Origin: an uncultured Erysipelotrichales bacterium
GTDB taxonomy: Bacteria > Bacillota_I > Bacilli_A > Erysipelotrichales > Coprobacillaceae
Reading direction: 5' to 3'
NCBI GenBank assembly: GCA_910579135.1
Contig: CAJTTM010000014.1
Location: 1 to 64,000, forward strand
DNA: 64,000 nucleotides
In this document: positions 29,737-38,500 of the stretch, in pieces
Numbering within the stretch: position 1 is the first letter of the stretch
How the letters are laid out: each line of letters begins with the position of its first letter
Translations under genes and position numbers: made by a program
Notes under the pieces: generated by a model
Database searches by the model: none
What the model was told of the DNA's origin: nothing
Seen by the model: the letters and a program-made list of their open reading frames with translations, nothing else

Positions 29737-30324
29737 TTATAATATTCCTTTAGAAGAAACAACTCTATCTTTATTCTTTTCATCAATTGTAACTGCTTGT
29801 TTTAAAGCTCTCGCAAAACTTTTAAACATTGCTTCAATCACATGATGAGTATTATTTCCATAAATTTCATTAAGATGTAATGTTATACCAGCATGCATTG
29901 CAACTGCTCTAAAAAATTCTTCTGTCATTTCTGTTTCATAATTCCCTAAAACTGGTGTATTTAACTGAGCATTATAAACAAGAAAAGCTCTTCCACTAAT
30001 ATCTAAAACAGTTTCAAATAAAACTTCATCCATAGGAATCTTAAAAAAACCATAACGATATATTCCCTTTTTATCACCTAATGCTTCTAAAATACAATCA
30101 CCTAAAACAATCCCTAAATCTTCAACACTATGATGACTATCAACATGAATATCACCATCACATTTAACTTCTAAATCAAATTGTCCATGAAAAGCAAATA
30201 ATTCTAACATATGATCCACAAATCCTACTCCTGTTTGAATATTAGCTCTTCCGCTTCCATCTAAATTAAGAGTCATTTTGATTTTTGTTTCATGACTATT
30301 TCTTTCTATCGTACTTACCCTCAT
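29737..30324 (-). CDS. hisB: Imidazoleglycerol-phosphate dehydratase
   Basis: 195 residues with the family motifs GVGFVDHMLELFAFHG, DVDSHHSVEDLGI-type segment (HVDSHHSVED) and the second HHVIEAMFKSFARALK, which hold the metal-binding histidines. It is monofunctional: no phosphatase domain is fused. ATG 30324 is preferred over ATG codons at 30333 and 30339 because GAGG lies 9 bp upstream. Confidence 0.95.
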   Translation of the reverse strand: MRVSTIERNSHETKIKMTLNLDGSGRANIQTGVGFVDHMLELFAFHGQFDLEVKCDGDIHVDSHHSVEDLGIVLGDCILEALGDKKGIYRYGFFKIPMDEVLFETVLDISGRAFLVYNAQLNTPVLGNYETEMTEEFFRAVAMHAGITLHLNEIYGNNTHHVIEAMFKSFARALKQAVTIDEKNKDRVVSSKGIL

Positions 30325-30325
30325 A

Positions 30326-31624
30326 TTATTCATCCTCAAATCTCACTGCGATACTATTTGCATGAGCATCCAATCCTTCTAATTTTGCAAATTTTTGTAC
30401 ATCATCTTTAAATGTTTCTAATACTTGTTTAGGATAATAACTATAAGAAGAATACTTCACATAATCGTAAACACCTAAAGCACTATAGAACTTCGCAGTT
30501 CCACCAGTTGGTAAAACATGATTTGTTCCTGACATATAATCTCCTAATGGTTCAGGAGTATATTCTCCTAAGAATATCGATCCTGCATTTTTGATAAGTG
30601 GTAATGTATTCATTGGGTTTTCTACAAGAACTTCTAAATGTTCTGGAGCTAAATAATTTGAAACTTCAAATGCCTCTTCTAAACTCTCTACAATGATTGC
30701 TCCACCATAATTTTCTAAAGATTCTTTAATAATATCTTTTCTAGAAAGATACGCCATTTGTCTTTCTAATTCATGATTAATTTCTTCTAACAAAGAGGGA
30801 GCAGTTGTCACTAAAATTGCACTCGCAAGTTTATCATGTTCAGCTTGACTCATTAGATCAGCTGCTATATATTTAGGATTTGCGGTTTCATCTGCAACAA
30901 TAAGGATTTCACTAGGTCCTGCAACCATATCAATATCAACCATTCCATAGCAACATTTTTTTGCAGTCGCAACATATATATTTCCAGGTCCAACAATCTT
31001 ATCAACTTTTTGAATTGTTTTTGTTCCTAGGGCTACAGCTGCAACTCCTTGAGCTCCACCTACTTTATAGATTTTATCAATACCACATACATAGGCAGCT
31101 GCAAGAATAGTTGGATTGACTTTCCCATCGCTTTTAACAGGTGTAATAATACTGATATCTTTGACTCCTGCAAGTATAGCAGGAATGGCATTCATCATAA
31201 CTGTTGAAGGATAAGTTGCTGTTCCTCCTGGTACATACAAAGCTAATTTCTCAATTGGTCTTACGATTTGTCCCATCAAAACTCCATTATCTTTATATAA
31301 AGACCATGATTTTTCTACTTGATTTTGATGAAATGCTATTAATTGTTCTTTGGTTCTTTCTATAATTCTAATAAAATCTTTCCCAACAATAGAAACTCCA
31401 TCTAATATTTCTTGTTTTGATACAATAAAATCTCTTGGATCTTCTATTTCAAAACCATCAAATTGAGCACAATATTTCATTAATGCTTTATCTCCATTTA
31501 ACTTCACATCATTAATAATATCATTCACTGCATCATTAACTTGTTTTGAAATATCTTCTTTACGTGAAGAAAAAGCATCTGCGATTGTTTCATAACTTCC
31601 TTTAAAATCTAATGTCTTAAGCAT
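30326..31624 (-). CDS. hisD: Histidinol dehydrogenase
   Basis: 432 residues with ALYVPGGTATYPSTVMM, GGAQGVAA, VGPGNIYV, GPSEILIVAD, QAEHD and APEHLEV, the zinc/NAD motifs of HisD. It oxidises histidinol to histidine in two steps. ATG 31624 has AAAGG at 8-9 bp; two upstream ATG codons sit too close to it. It overlaps hisG by 8 bp. Confidence 0.95.
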   Translation of the reverse strand: MLKTLDFKGSYETIADAFSSRKEDISKQVNDAVNDIINDVKLNGDKALMKYCAQFDGFEIEDPRDFIVSKQEILDGVSIVGKDFIRIIERTKEQLIAFHQNQVEKSWSLYKDNGVLMGQIVRPIEKLALYVPGGTATYPSTVMMNAIPAILAGVKDISIITPVKSDGKVNPTILAAAYVCGIDKIYKVGGAQGVAAVALGTKTIQKVDKIVGPGNIYVATAKKCCYGMVDIDMVAGPSEILIVADETANPKYIAADLMSQAEHDKLASAILVTTAPSLLEEINHELERQMAYLSRKDIIKESLENYGGAIIVESLEEAFEVSNYLAPEHLEVLVENPMNTLPLIKNAGSIFLGEYTPEPLGDYMSGTNHVLPTGGTAKFYSALGVYDYVKYSSYSYYPKQVLETFKDDVQKFAKLEGLDAHANSIAVRFEDE

Positions 31625-32249
31625 TTTCATCATCCTTTCTTTCTAACGCATTCATAATTTTTAATATCTCATCTTTTTTAAAAACATAACTTACTTTATT
31701 CACTATCATTCTTGTTGAAATATCACAAATCTTTTCAATGATTTCTAAACCATTAGCTTTCAAAGTAGAACCTGTTTCTACAATATCAACAATAGCATCA
31801 CTTAATCCAACTACTGGTCCAAGTTCAACAGAACCTTCTAATTTAATGATTTCAACATCTTCTTGTTTTTGATTAAAATATTTTTTCGCAACACTTACAT
31901 ATTTAGATGCAATTCTTTTTCTTCTTTTCCATTCTTTATCTCTATATTCTGGATAGGCTGCAACTGCAAAATAACATTTCCCTATATCTAAATCTAATAT
32001 TTCATAATAATCTTTAAAATCACTTTCATCTAATGTATCTTTTCCTACAAATCCAATATCTACAATACCATGTTCTAAAAAGGTTAATACATCATTTGCT
32101 TTTGCAAAAATCATTGAAATACCATCATCTGTTTCTATCAACAATTCTCTATCCTTTTGATAAATTGGAGTCATATCAAATCCTGATTTTTCTAATAAAC
32201 GACAAACTTGTTTTTCAATTCTTCCTTTAGTAATCGCAATCCTAATCAT
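31617..32249 (-). CDS. hisG: ATP phosphoribosyltransferase, short form
   Basis: 210 residues, the short HisG_S type that lacks the C-terminal regulatory domain and needs HisZ. Motifs: IAITKGRIEKQV, DIGFVGKDTL, and the PRPP-binding-like segment VDIVETGSTLKANGL. It performs the first committed step of histidine synthesis. It overlaps hisZ by 8 bp. Confidence 0.95.
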   Translation of the reverse strand: MIRIAITKGRIEKQVCRLLEKSGFDMTPIYQKDRELLIETDDGISMIFAKANDVLTFLEHGIVDIGFVGKDTLDESDFKDYYEILDLDIGKCYFAVAAYPEYRDKEWKRRKRIASKYVSVAKKYFNQKQEDVEIIKLEGSVELGPVVGLSDAIVDIVETGSTLKANGLEIIEKICDISTRMIVNKVSYVFKKDEILKIMNALERKDDENA

Positions 32250-33207
32250 TAGTTTCTTCCTCCATTTCTAAAGCGTGCAATATATGATGAAAATCATAAC
32301 TCAATCCAATTGCTGGAACATTCTTATGAAAATGATGCATTAAATGATCATAACGTCCACCACTAATAATAGGTTGAGCACAATATGGAGAATATCCTCT
32401 CATCATTAAACCTGTATAATATTTCATTGAAGGAACCATACATAAATCAAAGCTTAAATCTTTTATTGATTGTTGTTGATATAATTCTATCAATTCATTT
32501 AAAGCTCCTTTTAAAATATCATCTTCTACTATTTTTTCAATATCTTTAATCATATTAATATCTCCAATACTACTTGGAAGTATTAATAATAGTTCTTTTA
32601 ATGATCCATCTATATTTTTATTTCGAACTAAGTCTTTCATCATCGAAAAACTTCTTAAATGAATTATTTCTTCCATATTAGGATCATCAACAAGTTCTAA
32701 AAGACGTTTATAGAATTTTGCTGATCCTAATACAAGTTTAACATTCTTTAACCCTAAACAATCTAAACTCTTTAAAATAATTTCCATACATTCCTTTTCT
32801 CCAACTGTTCCTTTTTGTCCTATCAATTCAATCCCAGCTTGATAAAATTCATTAGTTCTTCCTTTGTGTTTCTTTTCTTTACGATAAACTTTACCAAAAT
32901 AACTATATCTTTGAACTTCATTTTCACAAGTTGTTACATATAATCTAGCAAGTGGTAATGTAAAATCAGCTCTTAAAGCAATTCTCTTCCCTTCATGATT
33001 GATAAATTGAAACATTCTTTCTTCTTCTATTCCTATATCCATATTATGATATAGATCAACATATTCAAATGAAGGCAATAAAACTTCTTGATAAGAATAA
33101 GTTGTAAAAATATCTCTTAGATAACCTTCCATCTTTCTTAAAGAAGCAACATTACTTATAATAGCATCACTGCTCTCCTCTGGTATTAAATATTGAAACT
33201 CTTCCAT
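32242..33207 (-). CDS. hisZ: ATP phosphoribosyltransferase regulatory subunit
   Basis: 321 residues, a histidyl-tRNA-synthetase paralogue: LRKMEGYLRDIFTTYSYQEVLLPSFEYVDLY, RADFTLPLARLYVT, QAGIELIG and YYTGLMMRGYSP-type motif 3 region. It has no C-terminal anticodon-binding domain, so it is HisZ rather than HisS. It allosterically controls the short HisG. ATG 33207 has GGAGG 6-10 bp upstream. First structural gene of the operon, 22 bp after the attenuator terminator. Confidence 0.92.
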   Translation of the reverse strand: MEEFQYLIPEESSDAIISNVASLRKMEGYLRDIFTTYSYQEVLLPSFEYVDLYHNMDIGIEEERMFQFINHEGKRIALRADFTLPLARLYVTTCENEVQRYSYFGKVYRKEKKHKGRTNEFYQAGIELIGQKGTVGEKECMEIILKSLDCLGLKNVKLVLGSAKFYKRLLELVDDPNMEEIIHLRSFSMMKDLVRNKNIDGSLKELLLILPSSIGDINMIKDIEKIVEDDILKGALNELIELYQQQSIKDLSFDLCMVPSMKYYTGLMMRGYSPYCAQPIISGGRYDHLMHHFHKNVPAIGLSYDFHHILHALEMEEETND

Positions 33208-33233
33208 ATCTTTTCCTCCTTTTATTAACAAAA

Positions 33234-33256
33234 AAACGAGTCATAATGACTCGTTT
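33234..33256 (-). terminator. Attenuator terminator before hisZ
   Basis: A 10-bp perfect stem (33234-33243 with 33247-33256, three-base loop) is followed on the minus strand by a T run. It lies between the histidine leader peptide and the hisZ Shine-Dalgarno. Confidence 0.88.
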
Positions 33257-33328
33257 ATCTTATATTTAAGCCATCATACATCCCATTGTTATTCAACTAT
33301 AAAACGGGCTGTATCTGATGATATAACC

Positions 33329-33385
33329 CTAACTAATCCAATGATGATGGTGATGGAATTGTAGTAATATAATTGTCTTTTCCAT
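33329..33385 (-). CDS. hisL: Histidine operon leader peptide (HisL-like)
   Basis: An 18-codon reading frame encoding MEKTIILLQFHHHHHWIS. The five consecutive His codons occupy 33341-33355. GAGGTGAT lies 4 bp before ATG 33385, a strong ribosome site. The TAG stop (33329-33331) runs directly into a hairpin. In enterobacterial his attenuation a ribosome stalled on uncharged His codons changes downstream RNA folding; the same arrangement is visible here upstream of hisZ. No homology is claimed, since leader peptides are not conserved beyond the His run. Confidence 0.9.
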   Translation of the reverse strand: MEKTIILLQFHHHHHWIS

Positions 33386-33434
33386 AAATATCACCTCAGT
33401 TTTTAACATAATAACACATATATGAATAAAAAAA

Positions 33435-33463
33435 AAGATAAAAATGAAAAAAACTATAGTTAA
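33435..33463 (-). promoter_or_regulatory. Candidate promoter of the his operon
   Basis: On the minus strand TTAACT (33458-33463) and TATCTT (33435-33440) are 17 bp apart, which would give a transcript starting about 40-45 bases before the leader peptide ATG. Weak match. Confidence 0.3.
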
Positions 33464-33498
33464 TTTCATAATCTATCTTATTATTACTGTTAAATATT

Positions 33499-33867
33499 TT
33501 ATTTTTTATTTAATTCTTTGTATGTATCTATGAATTTTTGAGCATCAAAAACATAAATATAATTCTTTTTCTTATGAGATATCATAACACAATGTTTATT
33601 TTTGATAGATATCTCTTGAATATCATTATAATAAATAACACTTGGAAGCATCGCAAACATCTTCCATTCATAAATCATCATCATATCATCGAATAAAACA
33701 ATCTTATATCTAAATAAAAGAAGCATCAATGCAATAAAAGAAAGTAATAACGCCCCAATAAGTTGTATTTTATTTTGTTGTATTATTGAAATAATAACTG
33801 TAATTAACATTGCTGTAAAAAGTAAAGAACATATAATTGTCATTCTTAATTCTCTAAACTTCTTCAT
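33499..33867 (-). CDS. Small two-helix membrane protein with PH-like C-terminus
   Basis: 122 residues: a short basic N-terminus, two hydrophobic helices (about 9-28 and 35-54), then a soluble domain. The soluble part (KIVLFDDMMMIYEWKMF, YYNDIQEISIKNKHCVMI, YIYVFDAQKFIDTYKEL) resembles bacterial PH-like domains of small membrane proteins by pattern. Function unknown. It is divergent from gdhA and about 100 bp upstream of the his leader on the same strand. Confidence 0.65.
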   Translation of the reverse strand: MKKFRELRMTIICSLLFTAMLITVIISIIQQNKIQLIGALLLSFIALMLLLFRYKIVLFDDMMMIYEWKMFAMLPSVIYYNDIQEISIKNKHCVMISHKKKNYIYVFDAQKFIDTYKELNKK

Positions 33868-34082
33868 TCATATCACCCATATAAGCATATCATAAAAATA
33901 CAGGAAAAAGAAGAGTTATTATTTATTATCATTATAAAATATAGTGTTATAAATTATTATTAGTATAAATATCATTTTTATAATTTATTATTAATGTGAT
34001 AATATTTATTTATGAGAATTATTTATTAATTTGTTTATTTTTTTTAATTATTGAATATAATAGTTATCAGGAGGAAAAACTT

Positions 34083-35429
34083 ATGAACAAATATATTGAG
34101 AAAGTGTTAAATAATTTAAAAGAAAAAAATACAGATCAGCCTGAATTCATTCAAGCTGTAGAAGAAGTTTTAGAAAGCTTAGAGCCAGTTATTGAAGCTC
34201 ATCCTGAATATGAAGATATGGCTATCTTAGAAAGATTAACTGAACCAGAAAGAACTTTAATGTTTAAAGTTCCATGGATGAATGATCAAGGTAAAGTACA
34301 AGTTAATAGAGGGTATAGAATTCAATTCTCTAGTGCAATTGGACCTTATAAAGGTGGTCTTCGTTTCCACCCTACTGTTAACTTAGGAATTATCAAATTC
34401 TTAGGATTTGAACAAATCTTTAAAAATTCATTAACTACATTACCTATCGGTGGAGGTAAAGGTGGTTCTGATTTTGATCCACAAGGGAAATCTGATAGTG
34501 AAGTTATGAGATTCTGTCAATCATTCATGACTGAATTATATCGTCATATTGGTCCTAACGTTGATGTTCCTGCTGGCGACATTGGTGTTGGTGGAAGAGA
34601 AATTGGTTACTTATTTGGACAATATAAAAGAATTAGAGATTCCTTTGACAATGGTGTTTTAACTGGTAAACCTCTTCCATATGGTGGTTCTTTAATTAGA
34701 CCAGAAGCTACTGGTTTTGGAGCTGTATATTATGGAAAAGAAGTTTTAAAACATTTTAATGATACTTATGAAGGAAAAACAATTGCAGTTTCTGGATATG
34801 GAAATGTTGCATGGGGTGTATGTATTAAAGCTAAAGAATATGGTGCAAAAGTTGTTTCTATCTCTGGAAGAGATGGGTATGTTTATGATCCTGATGGTAT
34901 TAATACTGATGAAAAGATTGATTTCTTATTAAAAATCAGAACAAACAATGATGTTAAATTAAAAGACTATGCTGATAAATTTGGTTGTGAATTCCATCCT
35001 GGTGAAAAACCATGGGGATTAAAAGTAGATATGGCTTTCCCTTGTGCTACACAAAATGAAATTGGTGAAGAAGAAGCTAAACAATTAATTTCTAATGGAT
35101 GTAAATATATTATTGAAGGTGCAAATATGCCTACTACTCCTGAAGGTGTTGCTTATTTCTTAGCAAACGGTGGAACTTTAGGTCCTGCAAAAGCAGCTAA
35201 TGCTGGTGGAGTTGCAGTTAGTGCATTAGAAATGTCACAGAACTCTATGAGATATAGTTGGACTAGAGAAGAAGTTGATGAAAAGCTTCATAATATTATG
35301 ATTAATATTCATGATTCTTCTGTTGCAGCTGCAGAAAAATATGGTTTAGGATACGACTTAGTTAAAGGAGCAAATATTGCTGGTTTTGAAAAGGTTGTAG
35401 AAGCTATGATTTCTCAAGGAATTTATTAA
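34083..35429 (+). CDS. gdhA: NADP-type glutamate dehydrogenase
   Basis: 448 residues from ATG 34083, which has CAGGAGG 8 bp upstream; the frame is open further 5' but has no signal for an earlier start. Motifs of hexameric GDH: FKVPWMNDQGKVQVNRGYR, the substrate-binding KGGLRFHP, catalytic LPIGGGKGGSDFDP, PAGDIGVGGREIG, and the Rossmann segment AVSGYGNVAWG. It interconverts 2-oxoglutarate plus ammonia and glutamate. The length and N-terminal extension fit the assimilatory NADP class. Monocistronic, with its own terminator. Confidence 0.95.
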   Translation: MNKYIEKVLNNLKEKNTDQPEFIQAVEEVLESLEPVIEAHPEYEDMAILERLTEPERTLMFKVPWMNDQGKVQVNRGYRIQFSSAIGPYKGGLRFHPTVNLGIIKFLGFEQIFKNSLTTLPIGGGKGGSDFDPQGKSDSEVMRFCQSFMTELYRHIGPNVDVPAGDIGVGGREIGYLFGQYKRIRDSFDNGVLTGKPLPYGGSLIRPEATGFGAVYYGKEVLKHFNDTYEGKTIAVSGYGNVAWGVCIKAKEYGAKVVSISGRDGYVYDPDGINTDEKIDFLLKIRTNNDVKLKDYADKFGCEFHPGEKPWGLKVDMAFPCATQNEIGEEEAKQLISNGCKYIIEGANMPTTPEGVAYFLANGGTLGPAKAANAGGVAVSALEMSQNSMRYSWTREEVDEKLHNIMINIHDSSVAAAEKYGLGYDLVKGANIAGFEKVVEAMISQGIY

Positions 35430-35436
35430 AAATATT

Positions 35437-35460
35437 GAGCAGTTCATACTGCTCTTTTTT
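35437..35460 (+). terminator. Terminator of gdhA
   Basis: GAGCAGT (35437-35443) pairs with ACTGCTC (35448-35454), followed by six T. Confidence 0.9.
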
Positions 35461-35500
35461 ATTACACTTCTAATAAAAACATAGATTTTGCTATTAAAAA

Positions 35501-35526
35501 GGAGTTCAATTTTGAACTCCTATTTT
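35501..35526 (-). terminator. Terminator of the repeat-rich surface protein
   Basis: GGAGTTC (35501-35507) pairs with GAACTCC (35514-35520) around AATTTT. AAAAA lies on the left, giving T on the minus strand after the stop codon at 35528. Confidence 0.8.
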
Positions 35527-35527
35527 T

Positions 35528-38500
35528 CTATTCATTTTCTTTCTTTTTCAATGAGAATAATAGAACAACCATAAATAATGATGTTAATGTAAGTACTGCA
35601 AATCCTGCAATTGAAGTATTATCTCCAGTTTTTACTTTCTTTTCATTTTTGATATCTTCTCCTTGAATATCAATATCTACTTCTCCATCTCCATCTTTAT
35701 CTATATTTTTATCTGCAATTCCATCTCCATCTGTATCAATATTAAGATCTGGTTTACCATCTCCATCTTTGTCAATGTTCAAGTCTGCCTTTCCATCTCC
35801 ATCTGTATCAATGTTAAGATCTGCTTTCCCATCTCCATCTGTATCAATATTAATATCTGCCTTTCCGTCTCCATCTGGATCGATGTTGATGTCTGGCTTT
35901 CCATCTTTATCTGTATCAATATTCAAATCTGGTTTTCCATCATCATCTGTATCTACATTGACATCTGGTTTTCCATCATCGTCTGTGTCAATGTTGATAT
36001 CTGGCTTAACATCTCCAATATTTGGCCATTTCTCATCTAAATCATCTGGTTTACCATCTCCATCTTTATCAACAATATTAATGTCTGGTTTTCCATTTCC
36101 ATTTGGATCGATATTTATATCTGGCTTGTTATCTCCATCGGTATCAATGTTCACATCTGGTTTTCCATCATCATCTGTATCTACATTGACATCTGGTTTT
36201 CCATCATCGTCTGTGTCAATGTTAATATCTGGCTTAATATCTCCAATATTTGGCCATTTTTCATCTAAATCATCTGGTTTTCCGTCTCCATCTTTATCTA
36301 CGATATTAATGTCTGGTTTTCCGTCACCATCTGGATCAATGTTGATATCTGGCTTTCCATCTTTATCTGTATCTATATTCACATCTGGTTTTCCATCATC
36401 ATCTGTATCTACATTGACATCTGGTTTTCCATCATCGTCTGTGTCAATGTTGATATCTGGCTTAACATCTCCAATATTTGGCCATTTCTCATCTAAATCA
36501 TCTGGTTTACCATCTCCATCTTTATCAACAATATTAATGTCTGGTTTTCCATTTCCATTTGGATCGATATTTATATCTGGCTTGTTATCTCCATCGGTAT
36601 CAATGTTCACATCTGGTTTTCCATCATCATCTGTATCTACATTGACATCTGGTTTTCCATCATCGTCTGTGTCAATGTTAATATCTGGCTTAATATCTCC
36701 AATATTTGGCCATTTTTCATCTAAATCATCTGGTTTTCCGTCTCCATCTTTATCTACGATATTAATGTCTGGTTTTCCGTCACCATCTGGATCAATGTTG
36801 ATATCTGGCTTTCCATCTTTATCTGTATCTATATTCACATCTGGTTTTCCATCATCATCTGTATCAACGTTGACATCTGGTTTTCCATCTCCGTCTGGAT
36901 CGATATTAATCTCTGGTTTTCCATCTCCATCTGGATCAACGTTCACATCAGGGTATCCATCTCCATCAGTATCTACATCAACTGGAGTATCTTTCTTAAC
37001 TTCTTCCTTCATATCTATTAACTTATAGTCAATAGTAAGTACTGCTGATGTATGAACAGCCGTATCTTCAAATACATCATCTTGATTGTGAGTCGCCTGA
37101 ATTGTATAATTTTCTGGCTTGCTTAAATCAATCTCATCAACTTCATTTCCATCTTTATCTGTAATAACAATATTCTCAGGTTCAAATTTAACAATCACTT
37201 CATCTTCGCCTGTTCCATTTGTTTGAGGTCTTCCACTTGGATTTGTTAAGGCGTAACGTTGATTAAGCATATTTGCGAGTGCGACTTTATCCAAAATTGT
37301 TACTGGTTTATCTTCGCCATCCTCCGTTTTTACAATATTACGAGTAATCATATCCTTATAGTAAGCAACAAGGCGTTGATCATCATCCTCTCCAACAATA
37401 TCATAACTTGGCTCAAGTTTATCTAAAACTGGAACATCTTTGTCTTTATCTAATTCTGTTGTATCCTGAGGAGTAACAACTGAACCAGGTACTGTTGTAA
37501 ATGGAAACTCCTCAGGTACTTCTTTTTTCTTTGCTCCTGCTTCAGAAACTTTATAATTATCATCACCTAAATATTTTGCAGTAACAATAAACTTACCTTC
37601 ATCATTCGCTGGTACAAGATAATTTTTTGATGTATAATCCATTGTTAAAGAAGCGCTAGCATACTTGTATCCTGAATTTTCTGCCTCATCTGTTACAAGA
37701 TCAGAACTTGAAGATCCTGAACTTGGAGCTGTTAATTTTACTGGTTTTCCAACTCTTACACCATTAATATAAAACTGAACTGTTCCAGTTGGAGCCTCAC
37801 AAGTTAAAGCTTCCTTAATCATTCCCTTTTCAACATTTTCGATGTTATTTGGCATAACGTTAGCTTTTAATACAATATTTGCAAAATCTGCTGTGCTCGT
37901 AGGATCAGAAATACCATTCTTATAGTCCCAATGATAATCAACATCTACAACACGTGAATCAGCAGGATTAATAACTGCCCATCCTCTTGCACGATGTCCC
38001 CAATAAGAATCCCTAAATCCTTCTTCGTTAGCATACTGTCTTGAAATAATTTGTATTCTATAAATTCCTGCATCAGCAGGCATTTTATATCCACCTGTTT
38101 GATACTCCTCACCAATTGGATTTCCATCTATAGCATCATAACGTTGCAAAACAACTTCAACATTATCATTTTTATTTAAAACCTTTTTATTTCCTGCCTG
38201 ATCTACTGCTTCAATCGCATTTTCTGTTTTTTCAAAATCATAAGTATCAAAAGATAAACCATCATAATGTTTAGTTAAATTATTAATAAAATCATCTGGT
38301 AAATCAAAATCAACATAACGTTTTAAAACAGCAGTACCATCACCTTTTGTATCCTCAATATAAAGAGGTTCAAGTGGTTTACCATTATATTTACATGAAA
38401 CAGAAATTGTTTTTCCTTGAGTTGCTTGTGGTACCCATAAATATAACTTACCATCATCAAAATAAGAAGGTGCACCATATTCATATTTTTCTCCACCAAT

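Larger units (their letters stand above)
33234..33397 (-). promoter_or_regulatory. Ribosome-mediated attenuator of the his operon
   Basis: After the leader stop codon, segment 33306-33308 (CCC on the minus strand) can pair two ways. It can pair with GGG at 33327-33329 (hairpin 33306-33329, inner TATC/GATA). Alternatively, as part of CCCGTTTTAT (33299-33308), it can pair with ATAACAATGGG (33282-33292, one bulge, six-base loop). The same CCCGTTTTAT can also pair imperfectly with ATAAACGAG (33250-33258), which is the 5' part of the terminator. The His codons (33344-33350) match ATGATGG at 33271-33277. Exclusive pairings plus a terminator are the hallmarks of attenuation. Folding energies were not computed. 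Confidence 0.8.

Noticed and set aside
33208..33498. T-box riboswitch upstream of the his operon
   Set aside because: No T-box sequence (TGGNACCGCG-like) or specifier loop layout was seen; the His-codon leader explains the region.
33996..34082. N-terminal extension of GdhA
   Set aside because: A strong ribosome site (CAGGAGG) stands directly before ATG 34083 and the upstream residues are hydrophobic and unlike GDH.
35690..36970. Regular repeats that could suggest a CRISPR array
   Set aside because: Units are contiguous coding repeats without unique spacers and the frame is open throughout.
35769..37028. 419-codon plus-strand open frame (Ser/Pro-rich)
   Set aside because: It is antisense to the DxDxDG repeat region; the repeat composition (GAT/GGA codons) keeps the opposite frame open. 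It has no ribosome site.
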